Translations under genes and position numbers: made by a program
Part shown: one piece after another, positions 1 through 4,966 of the stretch
How the letters are laid out: each line of letters starts with the position of its first letter
How positions within the stretch are numbered: position 1 is the first letter of the stretch
DNA from: Lachnospiraceae bacterium
GTDB taxonomy: Bacteria > Bacillota > Clostridia > Lachnospirales > Lachnospiraceae
Direction of reading: 5' to 3'
Length of the DNA stretch: 5,446 nucleotides
NCBI GenBank assembly: GCA_014804225.1
Contig: JAAVAF010000126.1
Location: forward strand, 1-5,446
The notes under the pieces: model-generated
Seen by the model: only the letters and a program-made list of their open reading frames with translations
Told to the model about the DNA's origin: nothing
Database searches by the model: none

Positions 1-363
1 TGCATTTTTTCCTACATAAAAGGTATGAATTCCACTGTGCTCACTCGTCTTGTCGCCGCCGTTATGAATTCCACAGCCCGCAACAATCGTGACATCGCAG
101 TCCTCTCCAATATGGAAGTCGTTATACACCAATTCCTTTAAACCGGTCTGCGTCATCAACACAGGAATATGCACGCTCTCCTTTTTTGTCCCCGGCTTGA
201 TAAAAATATCAATGCCCGGCTTATCCTCCTTTGTGACAATCTCTATATGTTCCGTCGAACGTCTGCCCGCCGACTCGCCGTTTGCGCGAATATTGTAAGC
301 GCCCGCAGGCACCTCATGCAAATCAGCCACCTGCATCAATAATGTCTTCTGAATCTCATCCAT
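1..363 (-). CDS. sufB: SufB/SufD-family Fe-S cluster assembly protein, 5' part only (runs off left edge)
   Basis: This gene encodes a scaffold of the SUF-type iron-sulfur assembly machinery, which works in the cytoplasm with the SufC ATPase. Only the first 121 residues are inside the window. They begin MDEIQKTLLMQVADLHEVP and contain AYNIRANG, a stretch with DIFIKPGTKKESVHIPV, then ELVYNDFHIGEDCDVTIVAGCGIHN and GGDKTSEHSGIH. The last parts are typical of the beta-helix core of the SufB/SufD family, and the C-x-I-H-N segment and following histidines are characteristic of the short clostridial and archaeal members. The ATG at 363 has GGGAGGA upstream with eight bases between GGAGG and the start. 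It overlaps the end of sufC by eight bases (ATGGATGA), so translation is probably coupled. Whether to call it SufB or SufD is uncertain; in two-gene systems a single protein fills both roles. The rest of the protein and any cysteine desulfurase gene lie outside the window. Confidence 0.88.
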   Translation of the reverse strand, partial: MDEIQKTLLMQVADLHEVPAGAYNIRANGESAGRRSTEHIEIVTKEDKPGIDIFIKPGTKKESVHIPVLMTQTGLKELVYNDFHIGEDCDVTIVAGCGIHNGGDKTSEHSGIHTFYVGKNA

Positions 364-1084
364 GGATACATCCTCCCGCATTATGCCTGCATTCAAAGCT
401 GCCGTCCAAAAGCTGCGGCAGAATTTCCTCCTTCGTTCCCACATTCGTAATCTCGCCGTTCGCGATTACCACAATTTCATCCGCAATATTTAAAATTCGT
501 TCCTGATGTGAGATAATGACAATATTCCCTTGCGTCTGCTCATGCATACTTTCAAATACCTTAATTAAATTCTGAAAGCTCCACAAATCAATTCCCGCCT
601 CCGGCTCATCAAATACGGAAAGTTTCGTTCCACGCGCAATCACCGTAGCAATCTCGATGCGCTTTAACTCTCCTCCGGAAAGACTGGCATTCACCTCGCG
701 GTTAATATAATCCCGTGCGCAAAGTCCTACTTCGGAAAGGTATTTACATGCCCCGTCAACACTCAGCCGTTCCCCAGCGGCAAGACGGATTAAATCAAGC
801 ACCGTAATCCCCTTAAAACGCACAGGCTGTTGAAACGCAAAACTAATCCCGAGCCGCGCACGCTCCGTCACCGTCATATCTGTAATGTCCTGTCCCTCAA
901 AAAAAATCTGTCCTTCTGTGGGATGTATAATACCTGCAATCATCTTTGCAAGCGTGGATTTACCGCCGCCGTTTGGTCCTGTAATTGCTGTAAATCTTTT
1001 ATCTATCTTTAAATTAATTTGATTCAATATATCTTTCCCATTTCCATCATCCACATGATAAGAAATGTTTTTTAGCTCCAACAC
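356..1084 (-). CDS. sufC: SufC-like ABC ATPase for Fe-S cluster assembly (GTG start)
   Basis: This is a soluble ABC-type ATPase that powers conformational change in the SufB/SufD scaffold during Fe-S cluster assembly. I place the start at GTG 1084, giving 242 residues beginning MLELKNISY, the usual SufC opening. Counting from the upstream ATG at 1099, Walker A GPNGGGKST is at 41-49, the Q-loop FQQPVRF around 89-95, signature SLSGGELKR at 139-147, Walker B LSVFDE at 160-165, D-loop EAGID at 167-171 and switch His198 in IISHQ. Subtract five for the GTG start. The phrase FDEPEAGIDLWSF is typical of the SufC branch rather than of transporters, and no membrane protein gene is next to it. The last eight bases overlap the SufB-like gene. 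The longer ATG form adds only MEAEY and has no ribosome binding site. The fold and SUF assignment are secure; the minimal two-gene interpretation is inferred from the visible gene order. Confidence 0.93.
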   Translation of the reverse strand: MLELKNISYHVDDGNGKDILNQINLKIDKRFTAITGPNGGGKSTLAKMIAGIIHPTEGQIFFEGQDITDMTVTERARLGISFAFQQPVRFKGITVLDLIRLAAGERLSVDGACKYLSEVGLCARDYINREVNASLSGGELKRIEIATVIARGTKLSVFDEPEAGIDLWSFQNLIKVFESMHEQTQGNIVIISHQERILNIADEIVVIANGEITNVGTKEEILPQLLDGSFECRHNAGGCIHG

Positions 1085-1092
1085 GTATTCTG

Positions 1093-1097
1093 CCTCC
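1093..1097 (-). promoter_or_regulatory. Ribosome binding site that sets the sufC start at GTG 1084
   Basis: GGAGG read on the minus strand from 1097 to 1093 lies eight bases before GTG 1084. It overlaps codons 1-3 of the upstream ATG at 1099, and nothing resembling a Shine-Dalgarno sequence precedes that ATG. The downstream start is therefore preferred, and it also restores the conserved N-terminus. Confidence 0.7.
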
Positions 1098-1145
1098 ATT
1101 CTGTGATGTATTACGCCGCTGTTCTAAATTGCATCGCTCAAATCA

Positions 1146-1174
1146 AGTATACCCAATATCTGCCAAAATTGCAA
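1146..1174 (-). promoter_or_regulatory. Probable sigma-A promoter for sufC-sufB
   Basis: On the minus strand a -35-like TTGCAA (1174-1169) is followed after exactly 17 bases by TATACT (1151-1146), which matches five of six bases of the consensus -10. Transcription would begin near 1139, giving a leader of about 55 bases before the GTG. The -35 box sits inside a perfect 10-bp palindrome, AATTGCAATT (1176-1167), a possible operator. The position between the kinase stop and sufC supports a separate Suf transcript. No Rrf2/IscR-type site could be identified with confidence. Confidence 0.55.
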
Positions 1175-1201
1175 TTCCAAACATTAGTCTAAATTGCTGC
1201 T

Positions 1202-2050
1202 CTAAATCTCTACCCGAAAACAAATCTCCTGTACGCCTTTGTTCTCCAGAAGCTCTACCGTAATTTCACCGTTATGACTCATCGCGATTCGGTTTGCCTG
1301 ATAAAGTCCAAGCCCTCTTCCCTCACGATTTTTCTTTGTGGTGAATCCCTTTTCAAAAAAATGCGAAATCTCACTCATTGTAAGATTTTCTACTTGATTT
1401 TTAATCGCAAAGATCAGCTTATCATCTTTGGAATCCAAAATCATTTCCACTTTGCTGTGTGCGGGCGTCGCCGCCTCAAACGCGTTATCCACGAGTACTC
1501 CGATAATCTCCACCAAGGAATGTTCTGACACAGATGTCACAATTTCACGACTCAACACCTGTATATCAATCTCTGCATATTCCGGCGCTCCTATGATTTT
1601 ACTGTATAAAAAGCCTGCAAGTATTTTATCGGAAATGCGCAAAAATGAGAGATCACAGCGCGACTTGTCATCATAAATCCCTCTTCCATACGCCGACTGT
1701 GCCTTGACAAGCTCCTCATAATTGTCAATCGTCACGTGCATATTTAAAATTGCATTCATATGATTGTCGAACTCATGTTGCCTTGCCCGAATGTCTTTTG
1801 TCAGCTCCTCCATCGGTTTTATGTAGAGTTTATAAATCTTTAACTCCTGCTCATTTTTCTTTAAAGCGGCATAATTACGGCTCCAATCAAGCATTCCGAA
1901 AAGAATCACGGAAAAGATTATGCCAAACAACACCATCACTTTTATATCAAGCGTGTGGCTGAGCGACAAGTCGATCAGCAGATAGATTGTCACGATTAGC
2001 GCCGCCGCGCAAAATATTCGATACCAAAATTTTCTTCCAAGTCCTGCCAT
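1202..2050 (-). CDS. GHKL-domain sensor histidine kinase (AgrC/CitA-like), two-helix sensor
   Basis: This is a membrane histidine kinase expected to phosphorylate the LytTR regulator encoded just upstream. Of its 282 residues, two hydrophobic helices (about 11-28 and 36-54) are joined by only some seven residues, so there is almost no external domain. A charged linker (about 58-90) leads to the H-box QHEFDNHMNAI with His92 as the probable phosphoacceptor. In the ATPase domain the N-box is VLVDNAFEAA with Asn189, and the G-box is GRGLGLY at 244-250. FFEKGFTTK (231-239) fits the F-box region. AgrC-type kinases usually have five to seven membrane helices and exceed 400 residues, so this sensor is strongly reduced. 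It may read a signal within the membrane or a partner protein. The ATG at 2050 is preceded by AAGGA seven bases upstream. No agrB or agrD gene is visible, so a peptide-pheromone role is unsupported. Confidence 0.9.
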   Translation of the reverse strand: MAGLGRKFWYRIFCAAALIVTIYLLIDLSLSHTLDIKVMVLFGIIFSVILFGMLDWSRNYAALKKNEQELKIYKLYIKPMEELTKDIRARQHEFDNHMNAILNMHVTIDNYEELVKAQSAYGRGIYDDKSRCDLSFLRISDKILAGFLYSKIIGAPEYAEIDIQVLSREIVTSVSEHSLVEIIGVLVDNAFEAATPAHSKVEMILDSKDDKLIFAIKNQVENLTMSEISHFFEKGFTTKKNREGRGLGLYQANRIAMSHNGEITVELLENKGVQEICFRVEI

Positions 2051-2070
2051 TTAATCATCCTTCCCGTCAT

Positions 2071-2084
2071 GCTGCCCTAGCAGC
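2071..2084. repeat. Small hairpin just upstream of the kinase ribosome binding site
   Basis: Five-base arms GCTGC (2071-2075) and GCAGC (2080-2084) enclose a four-base loop. In the minus-strand transcript the stem ends five bases before the GGGAAGGA ribosome binding region of the kinase gene, so it could influence kinase translation. It is the third hairpin of the cluster between regulator and kinase. Confidence 0.5.
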
Positions 2085-2098
2085 GCAAATTAGTCAGC

Positions 2099-2123
2099 GA
2101 AGAACGCGCTCTTTGCGTTCTTC
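2099..2123. repeat. Perfect 9-bp inverted repeat between regulator and kinase
   Basis: Arms GAAGAACGC (2099-2107) and GCGTTCTTC (2115-2123) are exactly complementary around a seven-base loop. No T-run follows on either strand, so it does not look like a rho-independent terminator. It is flanked on the left by TTAGTCAGCG (2090-2099), the same ten bases found in the next hairpin at 2146-2155. Confidence 0.75.
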
Positions 2124-2124
2124 C

Positions 2125-2187
2125 AGTGTGAAGTTTTAGTATTTCTTAGTCAGCGTTTTTTGCTGACTTAGAAATTCTCTTCACACT
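2125..2187. repeat. Nested inverted repeat covering the 3' end of the response regulator gene
   Basis: Outer arms AGTGTGAAG (2125-2133) and CTTCACACT (2179-2187) are perfectly complementary over nine bases. Inside them ATTTCTTAGTCAGC (2141-2154) pairs with GCTGACTTAGAAAT (2162-2175), 14 bp with one mismatch, around a seven-base loop rich in T (A on the transcript). Internal gaps of seven and three bases separate the two stems. The right arms contain the last codons of the regulator gene and its TAA stop (2168-2170). No U-tract follows on the minus strand, which argues against a classical terminator. It may be an mRNA-stabilising or processing element, or a small dispersed repeat that entered at the gene's end. 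Confidence 0.75.
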
Positions 2188-2923
2188 TACCTTTTATAAC
2201 TTGTATCAGCTTGTTTTTGTACGTGACTCCTACCTCTGCCGTTTCACCGTTTTTCATGTTGATCACCCCATTCACGGTATCCACATAGTCTATATGATCA
2301 AGATTTACGACACACATCCGATGCACCTGCAAAAACCGCTCCTTCGGCAGTTTCTCCATAAGCTGCTTAATCGACAGATACGGCACTTTCATTTCCTCCT
2401 TTGCAAGCACAAAGCAGACGCCTCTCGGTACCGCTTTGATACAGATCATGTCCTTGCAAAAGAGCTTATAATTAACACCGTCCTTTTTTACCATCACAAA
2501 GCTTTCCCGCGTTTCCCCCTGCTGTGACAAAAACAAAAGCTTTCCTACAAGCTGTTCGATATCCTCCTCATGATAGGGCTTGATCAGATATTGATAACAA
2601 TGCAGCTCCCTGTATGCCGAAAGCTCCATATTAGTAATCGAGGTAATCATCACAATCGGTGTAAACGCGTACTCCTTTTTTGCCCGTATTTCGCGGGCAA
2701 ATGTCATTCCCGAAATATCCTCTTTGTCGTCGGGATTCAAATTAATGTCAAGCAAAAAAGCCTGAAAGGGCTGCTGCGCCCCATTCAGCGCAGCCCTAGC
2801 CTCCTCCAGACTGTTTACGGGAATAACGGACACGCCCTTTGATACTTTCTCTGCCATAGCAGTTACTGCCGCTAAGCTGTCCCTGCTATCCTCAAGTATC
2901 AATATTTTTGTCACACTCTGCAT
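2168..2923 (-). CDS. LytTR-family response regulator (AgrA-like)
   Basis: This is a DNA-binding response regulator, 251 residues. The receiver domain covers about 1-130: acidic pair Glu11/Asp12, phosphoacceptor Asp59 in FLLDINL, Thr94 in IVMITS and Lys115 in LIKPY. The LytTR DNA-binding domain covers about 140-245, with the characteristic LSIKQLMEKLP and the conserved FLQVHRMCVVNLDHI at 197-211. Such proteins bind pairs of short direct repeats and usually act with a GHKL kinase, here encoded 117 bases downstream. AGGAGG lies eight bases before the ATG at 2923. The gap from the SPFH gene is 59 bases with no convincing promoter, so co-transcription with the nfeD and SPFH genes is possible. The extreme C-terminus (CEENF) is encoded within an inverted repeat and may be a recent addition. 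The target genes are unknown. Confidence 0.93.
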   Translation of the reverse strand: MQSVTKILILEDSRDSLAAVTAMAEKVSKGVSVIPVNSLEEARAALNGAQQPFQAFLLDINLNPDDKEDISGMTFAREIRAKKEYAFTPIVMITSITNMELSAYRELHCYQYLIKPYHEEDIEQLVGKLLFLSQQGETRESFVMVKKDGVNYKLFCKDMICIKAVPRGVCFVLAKEEMKVPYLSIKQLMEKLPKERFLQVHRMCVVNLDHIDYVDTVNGVINMKNGETAEVGVTYKNKLIQVIKGKCEENF

Positions 2924-2982
2924 ACCGTTATCCTCCTAATTTTATTCAGTTATTTTTATGGGAACTGATTTTCATCGTTTCC

Positions 2983-3894
2983 TTATTTCAACACTTCACC
3001 AACTGTCTTTGCAAGTCCTGCCACGCCTTGAATTTCCGACGGCACAATAATCTTTGTCGCATTGCCGTTTGCAGCCTTCTCAAATGCCTCAAGCTTTTTA
3101 ATCGTAAGCACTGCATCATCTGCTCCAGCTTCTTTTAAGAACTTAATACCTTCCGCGTTTGCCATCTGTACGACTCTGATTGCCTCAGCCTGACCTTCCG
3201 CCTCACGGATTCTCTTCTCCTTCTCAGCCTCGGCACGAAGGATTGCAGCCTGCTTTTCAGCCTCCGCTTCAAGAATTGCAGACTCTTTCTGACCTTCCGC
3301 TACAAGGATTGTCGATTTTTTCTCACCCTCTGCACGAAGGATTGCCTCACGTCTTTCACGCTCTGCCTTCATCTGCTTCTCCATCGCATTCCGGATTGCC
3401 TCGGGCGGAATAATGTTCTTCAACTCAACACGATTTACCTTAATTCCCCAAGGGTCCGTTGCCTGATCAAGTGCTGAACGCATGTTTGTATTGATGATTT
3501 CTCTTGATGTAAGCGTTTGGTCGAGTTCCATATCACCAATAATGTTTCGAAGCGTTGTCGCTGTCAGCTTTTCAATCGCCATGATCGGGTTATCCACACC
3601 GTATGCATACATCTTCGGGTCCGTAATCTGGAAAAATACGACCGTATCAATCTGCATGGTAACATTATCCTTCGTGATAACGGGCTGTGGCGGGAAATCA
3701 ACCACCTGCTCCTTTAAGTTCACTCTCTTGGCAACCCGGTCAAGGAAAGGAATCTTAAAATGAACGCCTACGCCCCATGTACTGTCATATCCTCCAAGCC
3801 GCTCAATAACATACGCTGATGCCTGCGGCACAACGCGCACATTTGTTGCAATAATCAAAATAATGATAAATAAAATCGCTAATATCCACCACAT
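2983..3894 (-). CDS. qmcA: SPFH/band 7 membrane protein (QmcA/stomatin-like)
   Basis: This is a membrane-anchored scaffolding protein of the stomatin/prohibitin/flotillin superfamily, 303 residues. One N-terminal hydrophobic helix (about 2-17) anchors it. The SPFH domain follows (about 19-170), with RVVPQASAYVIERLGGY, PFLDRV, a segment from VDFPPQPVITKDNV to VVFFQITDP, TLRNIIGDMELDQTLTSRE and the Pro-Pro of NIIPPEAI (160-167). Residues 177-242 are a long Ala/Glu/Lys-rich coiled coil of six 11-residue units, each beginning AE. The C-terminal part ends near KIIVPSEIQG. Length and layout match the QmcA (YbbK) group that oligomerises into membrane microdomains and pairs with a small NfeD protein. 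The ATG at 3894 shares one base with the nfeD stop (TAATG), and AGGAGG lies ten bases upstream. The exact physiological role in Clostridia is not established from sequence; qmcA is a family-level name. Confidence 0.92.
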   Translation of the reverse strand: MWWILAILFIIILIIATNVRVVPQASAYVIERLGGYDSTWGVGVHFKIPFLDRVAKRVNLKEQVVDFPPQPVITKDNVTMQIDTVVFFQITDPKMYAYGVDNPIMAIEKLTATTLRNIIGDMELDQTLTSREIINTNMRSALDQATDPWGIKVNRVELKNIIPPEAIRNAMEKQMKAERERREAILRAEGEKKSTILVAEGQKESAILEAEAEKQAAILRAEAEKEKRIREAEGQAEAIRVVQMANAEGIKFLKEAGADDAVLTIKKLEAFEKAANGNATKIIVPSEIQGVAGLAKTVGEVLK

Positions 3895-4337
3895 TAGTTT
3901 GTTTCCTCCTCATACTTTTCAACAATTAATTTTACACCTTTAATGTCCACGACCTTTGCAAGACTTCCCGCCGCAATTTTACAGCCGTTGTCTGCCGCCC
4001 GCACTGTCCAGTCCTGACCGTTCACCACCGCGCAGCCTGTTTCCACAATGTTGTCAACGTCCTGCGTGATGCGCACGATCTTACCGATGATGCCCTCATA
4101 ATTGGTTCTCGTACGCGTAACGTTTATGTACTTCACCACCAGCGGTCTTGTGAAGATTAACGTCGCAAACGATACGGCAAGAAACACTGCAATCTGCAGT
4201 TTTGTTCCGGCGCCCAGAAGCGTTGCAATCACTGCCGCAAGCGCACCGAGTGCAAACCAGATTGCGCCAAATCCAACCGTCACAATCTCGATAATGATCA
4301 GCACAATCATCGCAACCAGCCACACCATTGTATTCAT
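3894..4337 (-). CDS. NfeD-family membrane protein (short, YbbJ-like)
   Basis: This is a small integral membrane protein that partners SPFH proteins, 147 residues from the chosen ATG. Three hydrophobic helices lie at about 4-23, 25-44 and 47-62, followed by a basic stretch and a cytosolic OB-fold (about 78-145). Recognisable OB-fold parts are YEGIIGKIVRITQDVDN, GCAVVNGQDWTVRA and AKVVDIKGVKLIVEKY. It lacks the N-terminal protease domain of long NfeD proteins, as is usual for the form next to QmcA-type SPFH genes. A start at ATG 4367 is possible in frame, but AGGAGG (4350-4345) lies seven bases before ATG 4337 and the extra ten residues (MEVKKEGGVL) are polar and translate the ribosome binding site. 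The stop overlaps the SPFH start by one base, implying translational coupling and probably a joint complex. Confidence 0.92.
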   Translation of the reverse strand: MNTMVWLVAMIVLIIIEIVTVGFGAIWFALGALAAVIATLLGAGTKLQIAVFLAVSFATLIFTRPLVVKYINVTRTRTNYEGIIGKIVRITQDVDNIVETGCAVVNGQDWTVRAADNGCKIAAGSLAKVVDIKGVKLIVEKYEEETN

Positions 4338-4344
4338 AAGCACT

Positions 4345-4350
4345 CCTCCT
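4345..4350 (-). promoter_or_regulatory. Ribosome binding site that sets the NfeD start at ATG 4337
   Basis: AGGAGG (4350-4345) with a seven-base spacer to ATG 4337 is close to ideal. The upstream in-frame ATG at 4367 would place this site inside the coding region, so the shorter protein is preferred. Confidence 0.75.
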
Positions 4351-4409
4351 TCCTTTTTTACTTCCAAAAAGAACTGTACTGTTTTCTGTCAAGTTCATAT
4401 TACTTCATA

Positions 4410-4440
4410 TTTTTACCCAATACAATGGTTTTTGCGTCAA
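4410..4440 (-). promoter_or_regulatory. Possible promoter for the nfeD-SPFH operon (weak -10)
   Basis: On the minus strand TTGACG (4440-4435) matches five of six -35 bases. The best -10 candidate, TAAAAA (4415-4410), matches four of six and lies after a long 19-base spacer. A second perfect -35 hexamer, TTGACA (4392-4387), has no -10 at the right distance. A promoter is expected somewhere between the terminator and nfeD, but its exact boxes are uncertain. Confidence 0.35.
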
Positions 4441-4456
4441 TAAGGTGATTTTCGTA

Positions 4457-4485
4457 TTTAAAAGGGTTCACTCGGCAGCGAAACC
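4457..4485 (-). terminator. Possible second hairpin with short T-run after the main terminator
   Basis: On the minus strand GGTT-T-CGCT and AGTGAACC (4485-4465) can form an eight-pair stem with one bulged T and one G-U pair around GCCG, followed by CTTTTAAA (4464-4457). It could be a backup terminator for the glycyl-radical gene. The bulge and broken T-run make this uncertain. Confidence 0.3.
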
Positions 4486-4507
4486 TCTAACCATTTTACA
4501 CTATCGC

Positions 4508-4544
4508 AATAACAAAGGGCACTGCCATATAGACAGTACCCTTT
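4508..4544 (-). terminator. Rho-independent terminator of the glycyl-radical gene
   Basis: On the minus strand AAAGGGTACTGTC (4544-4532) pairs with GGCAGTGCCCTTT (4526-4514), 13 pairs including two G-U pairs, around the loop TATAT. It is followed by the T-rich GTTATT (4513-4508). The stem begins 11 bases after the stop codon at 4556, as expected for a terminator of a single-gene transcript. The T-run is short and interrupted, so some read-through into nfeD is possible. Confidence 0.75.
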
Positions 4545-4555
4545 ACAAGCATCAA

Positions 4556-4798
4556 TTATACACCTTCGTGGAATGTTCTTGAGATAACATCCGCCTGCTG
4601 TTCCGGTGTCAGCTTAATGAAGTTTACGGCATAGCCTGAAACCCTGATTGTAAGCTGCGGATAATTCTCCGGATGCTTCTGTGCATCCAAAAGCGTATCT
4701 CTGTTTAAAACGTTGACATTCAGATGATGCCCTCCCTTTGTTGCGTAACCATCCAAAAGATTTACTAAATTATCTACCTGCTGTGTATTTGCTGCCAT
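4556..4798 (-). CDS. grcA: Autonomous glycyl-radical cofactor, minimal 80-residue form
   Basis: This is a stand-alone copy of the C-terminal glycyl-radical domain of pyruvate formate-lyase (PFL). GrcA (YfiD) of E. coli replaces the C-terminus of PFL cleaved after oxygen exposure and carries the radical instead; the same role is inferred here. The 80 residues contain NLLDGY (13-18), HHLNVNVLNRDTLLDAQ (24-40), HPENYPQLTI (42-51) and the radical loop RVSGYAVNF with Gly55, then LTPEQQADVISRTF. The alignment with the PFL C-terminus starts near NLLDGY, leaving only about 12 leader residues. E. coli GrcA is about 127 residues, so this is a reduced form. ATG 4798 has AAGGAGG eight bases upstream; an in-frame ATG at 4885 lacks a good site. 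Its own regulated promoter and terminator argue against a PFL fragment or pseudogene. No PFL or PFL activase gene is in the window. Confidence 0.88.
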   Translation of the reverse strand: MAANTQQVDNLVNLLDGYATKGGHHLNVNVLNRDTLLDAQKHPENYPQLTIRVSGYAVNFIKLTPEQQADVISRTFHEGV

Positions 4799-4804
4799 AA
4801 TCAA

Positions 4805-4871
4805 TTCCTCCTTGTTTTCCGAAGGAAAATGCGACTGCCTCATCAGGAGCAGAGGAATTTTCCTCCTTGTT
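4805..4871 (-). promoter_or_regulatory. Leader with duplicated Shine-Dalgarno block and two hairpins
   Basis: The 12-base block AACAAGGAGGAA occurs at 4871-4860 and again at 4816-4805; only the second is correctly placed for ATG 4798. The first can fold against its own downstream sequence (GAGGA 4865-4861 with TCCTC 4856-4852, four-base loop), and no start codon lies within normal distance of it. A second hairpin, TTTTCC (4829-4824) with GGAAAA (4820-4815), ends four bases before the real AAGGAGG. The untranslated leader would be about 134 bases, long for an 80-codon gene, and could control translation or ribosome standby. Confidence 0.5.
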
Positions 4872-4931
4872 TGATAAATATTCATATACCTATATTTCTT
4901 GTTTCTTTTTTGCCTTTTTGTTTTCTGCTTG

Positions 4932-4944
4932 TGACTATAGTATA
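4932..4944 (-). promoter_or_regulatory. grcA: Probable -10 box and start of the glycyl-radical gene promoter
   Basis: TATACT (4944-4939) on the minus strand matches five of six -10 bases. The hexamer 17 bases upstream (CGGAAA) is not a recognisable -35, which suggests an activator-dependent promoter. Transcription is predicted near 4932 by the usual seven-base offset; the exact base is an estimate. Confidence 0.5.
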
Positions 4945-4966
4945 TTCAAATCTCAGAAGAATTTCC

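Noticed and set aside
1123..1207. ATTTAGA repeats considered as a LytTR binding site
   Set aside because: The spacing (13 and 65 bases between copies) and sequence do not fit the paired direct repeats about two helical turns apart that LytTR proteins usually bind.
2125..2187. Nested hairpin considered as a rho-independent terminator
   Set aside because: The T6 or A6 run is in the loop, not after the stem, and neither strand has a U-tract following; it is kept as a repeat or structured element.
2071..2187. Hairpin array considered as a CRISPR array
   Set aside because: There are only two direct copies of a ten-base motif, no uniform repeats or spacers, and no cas genes.
2946..2968. Inverted repeat TCAGTT/AACTGA between the SPFH gene and the regulator
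   Set aside because: The stem is only six bases with an 11-base AT-rich loop and no T-run on the minus strand, so it is too weak to call a terminator.
3180..3413. Plus-strand open frame rich in proline, leucine and histidine
   Set aside because: It is the antisense shadow of the repetitive SPFH coiled-coil region; its periodicity comes from the 33-base repeats, and the SPFH protein is clearly real.
4096..4398. 100-codon minus-strand open frame overlapping nfeD
   Set aside because: It is a frame-shifted reading of nfeD, cysteine-rich with no family resemblance and no ribosome binding site; nfeD explains the sequence.
4799..4885. N-terminal extension of the glycyl-radical protein from ATG 4885
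   Set aside because: The in-frame extension translates both Shine-Dalgarno blocks, lacks a good ribosome binding site, and has no similarity to PFL or GrcA. ATG 4798 with AAGGAGG is much better placed.
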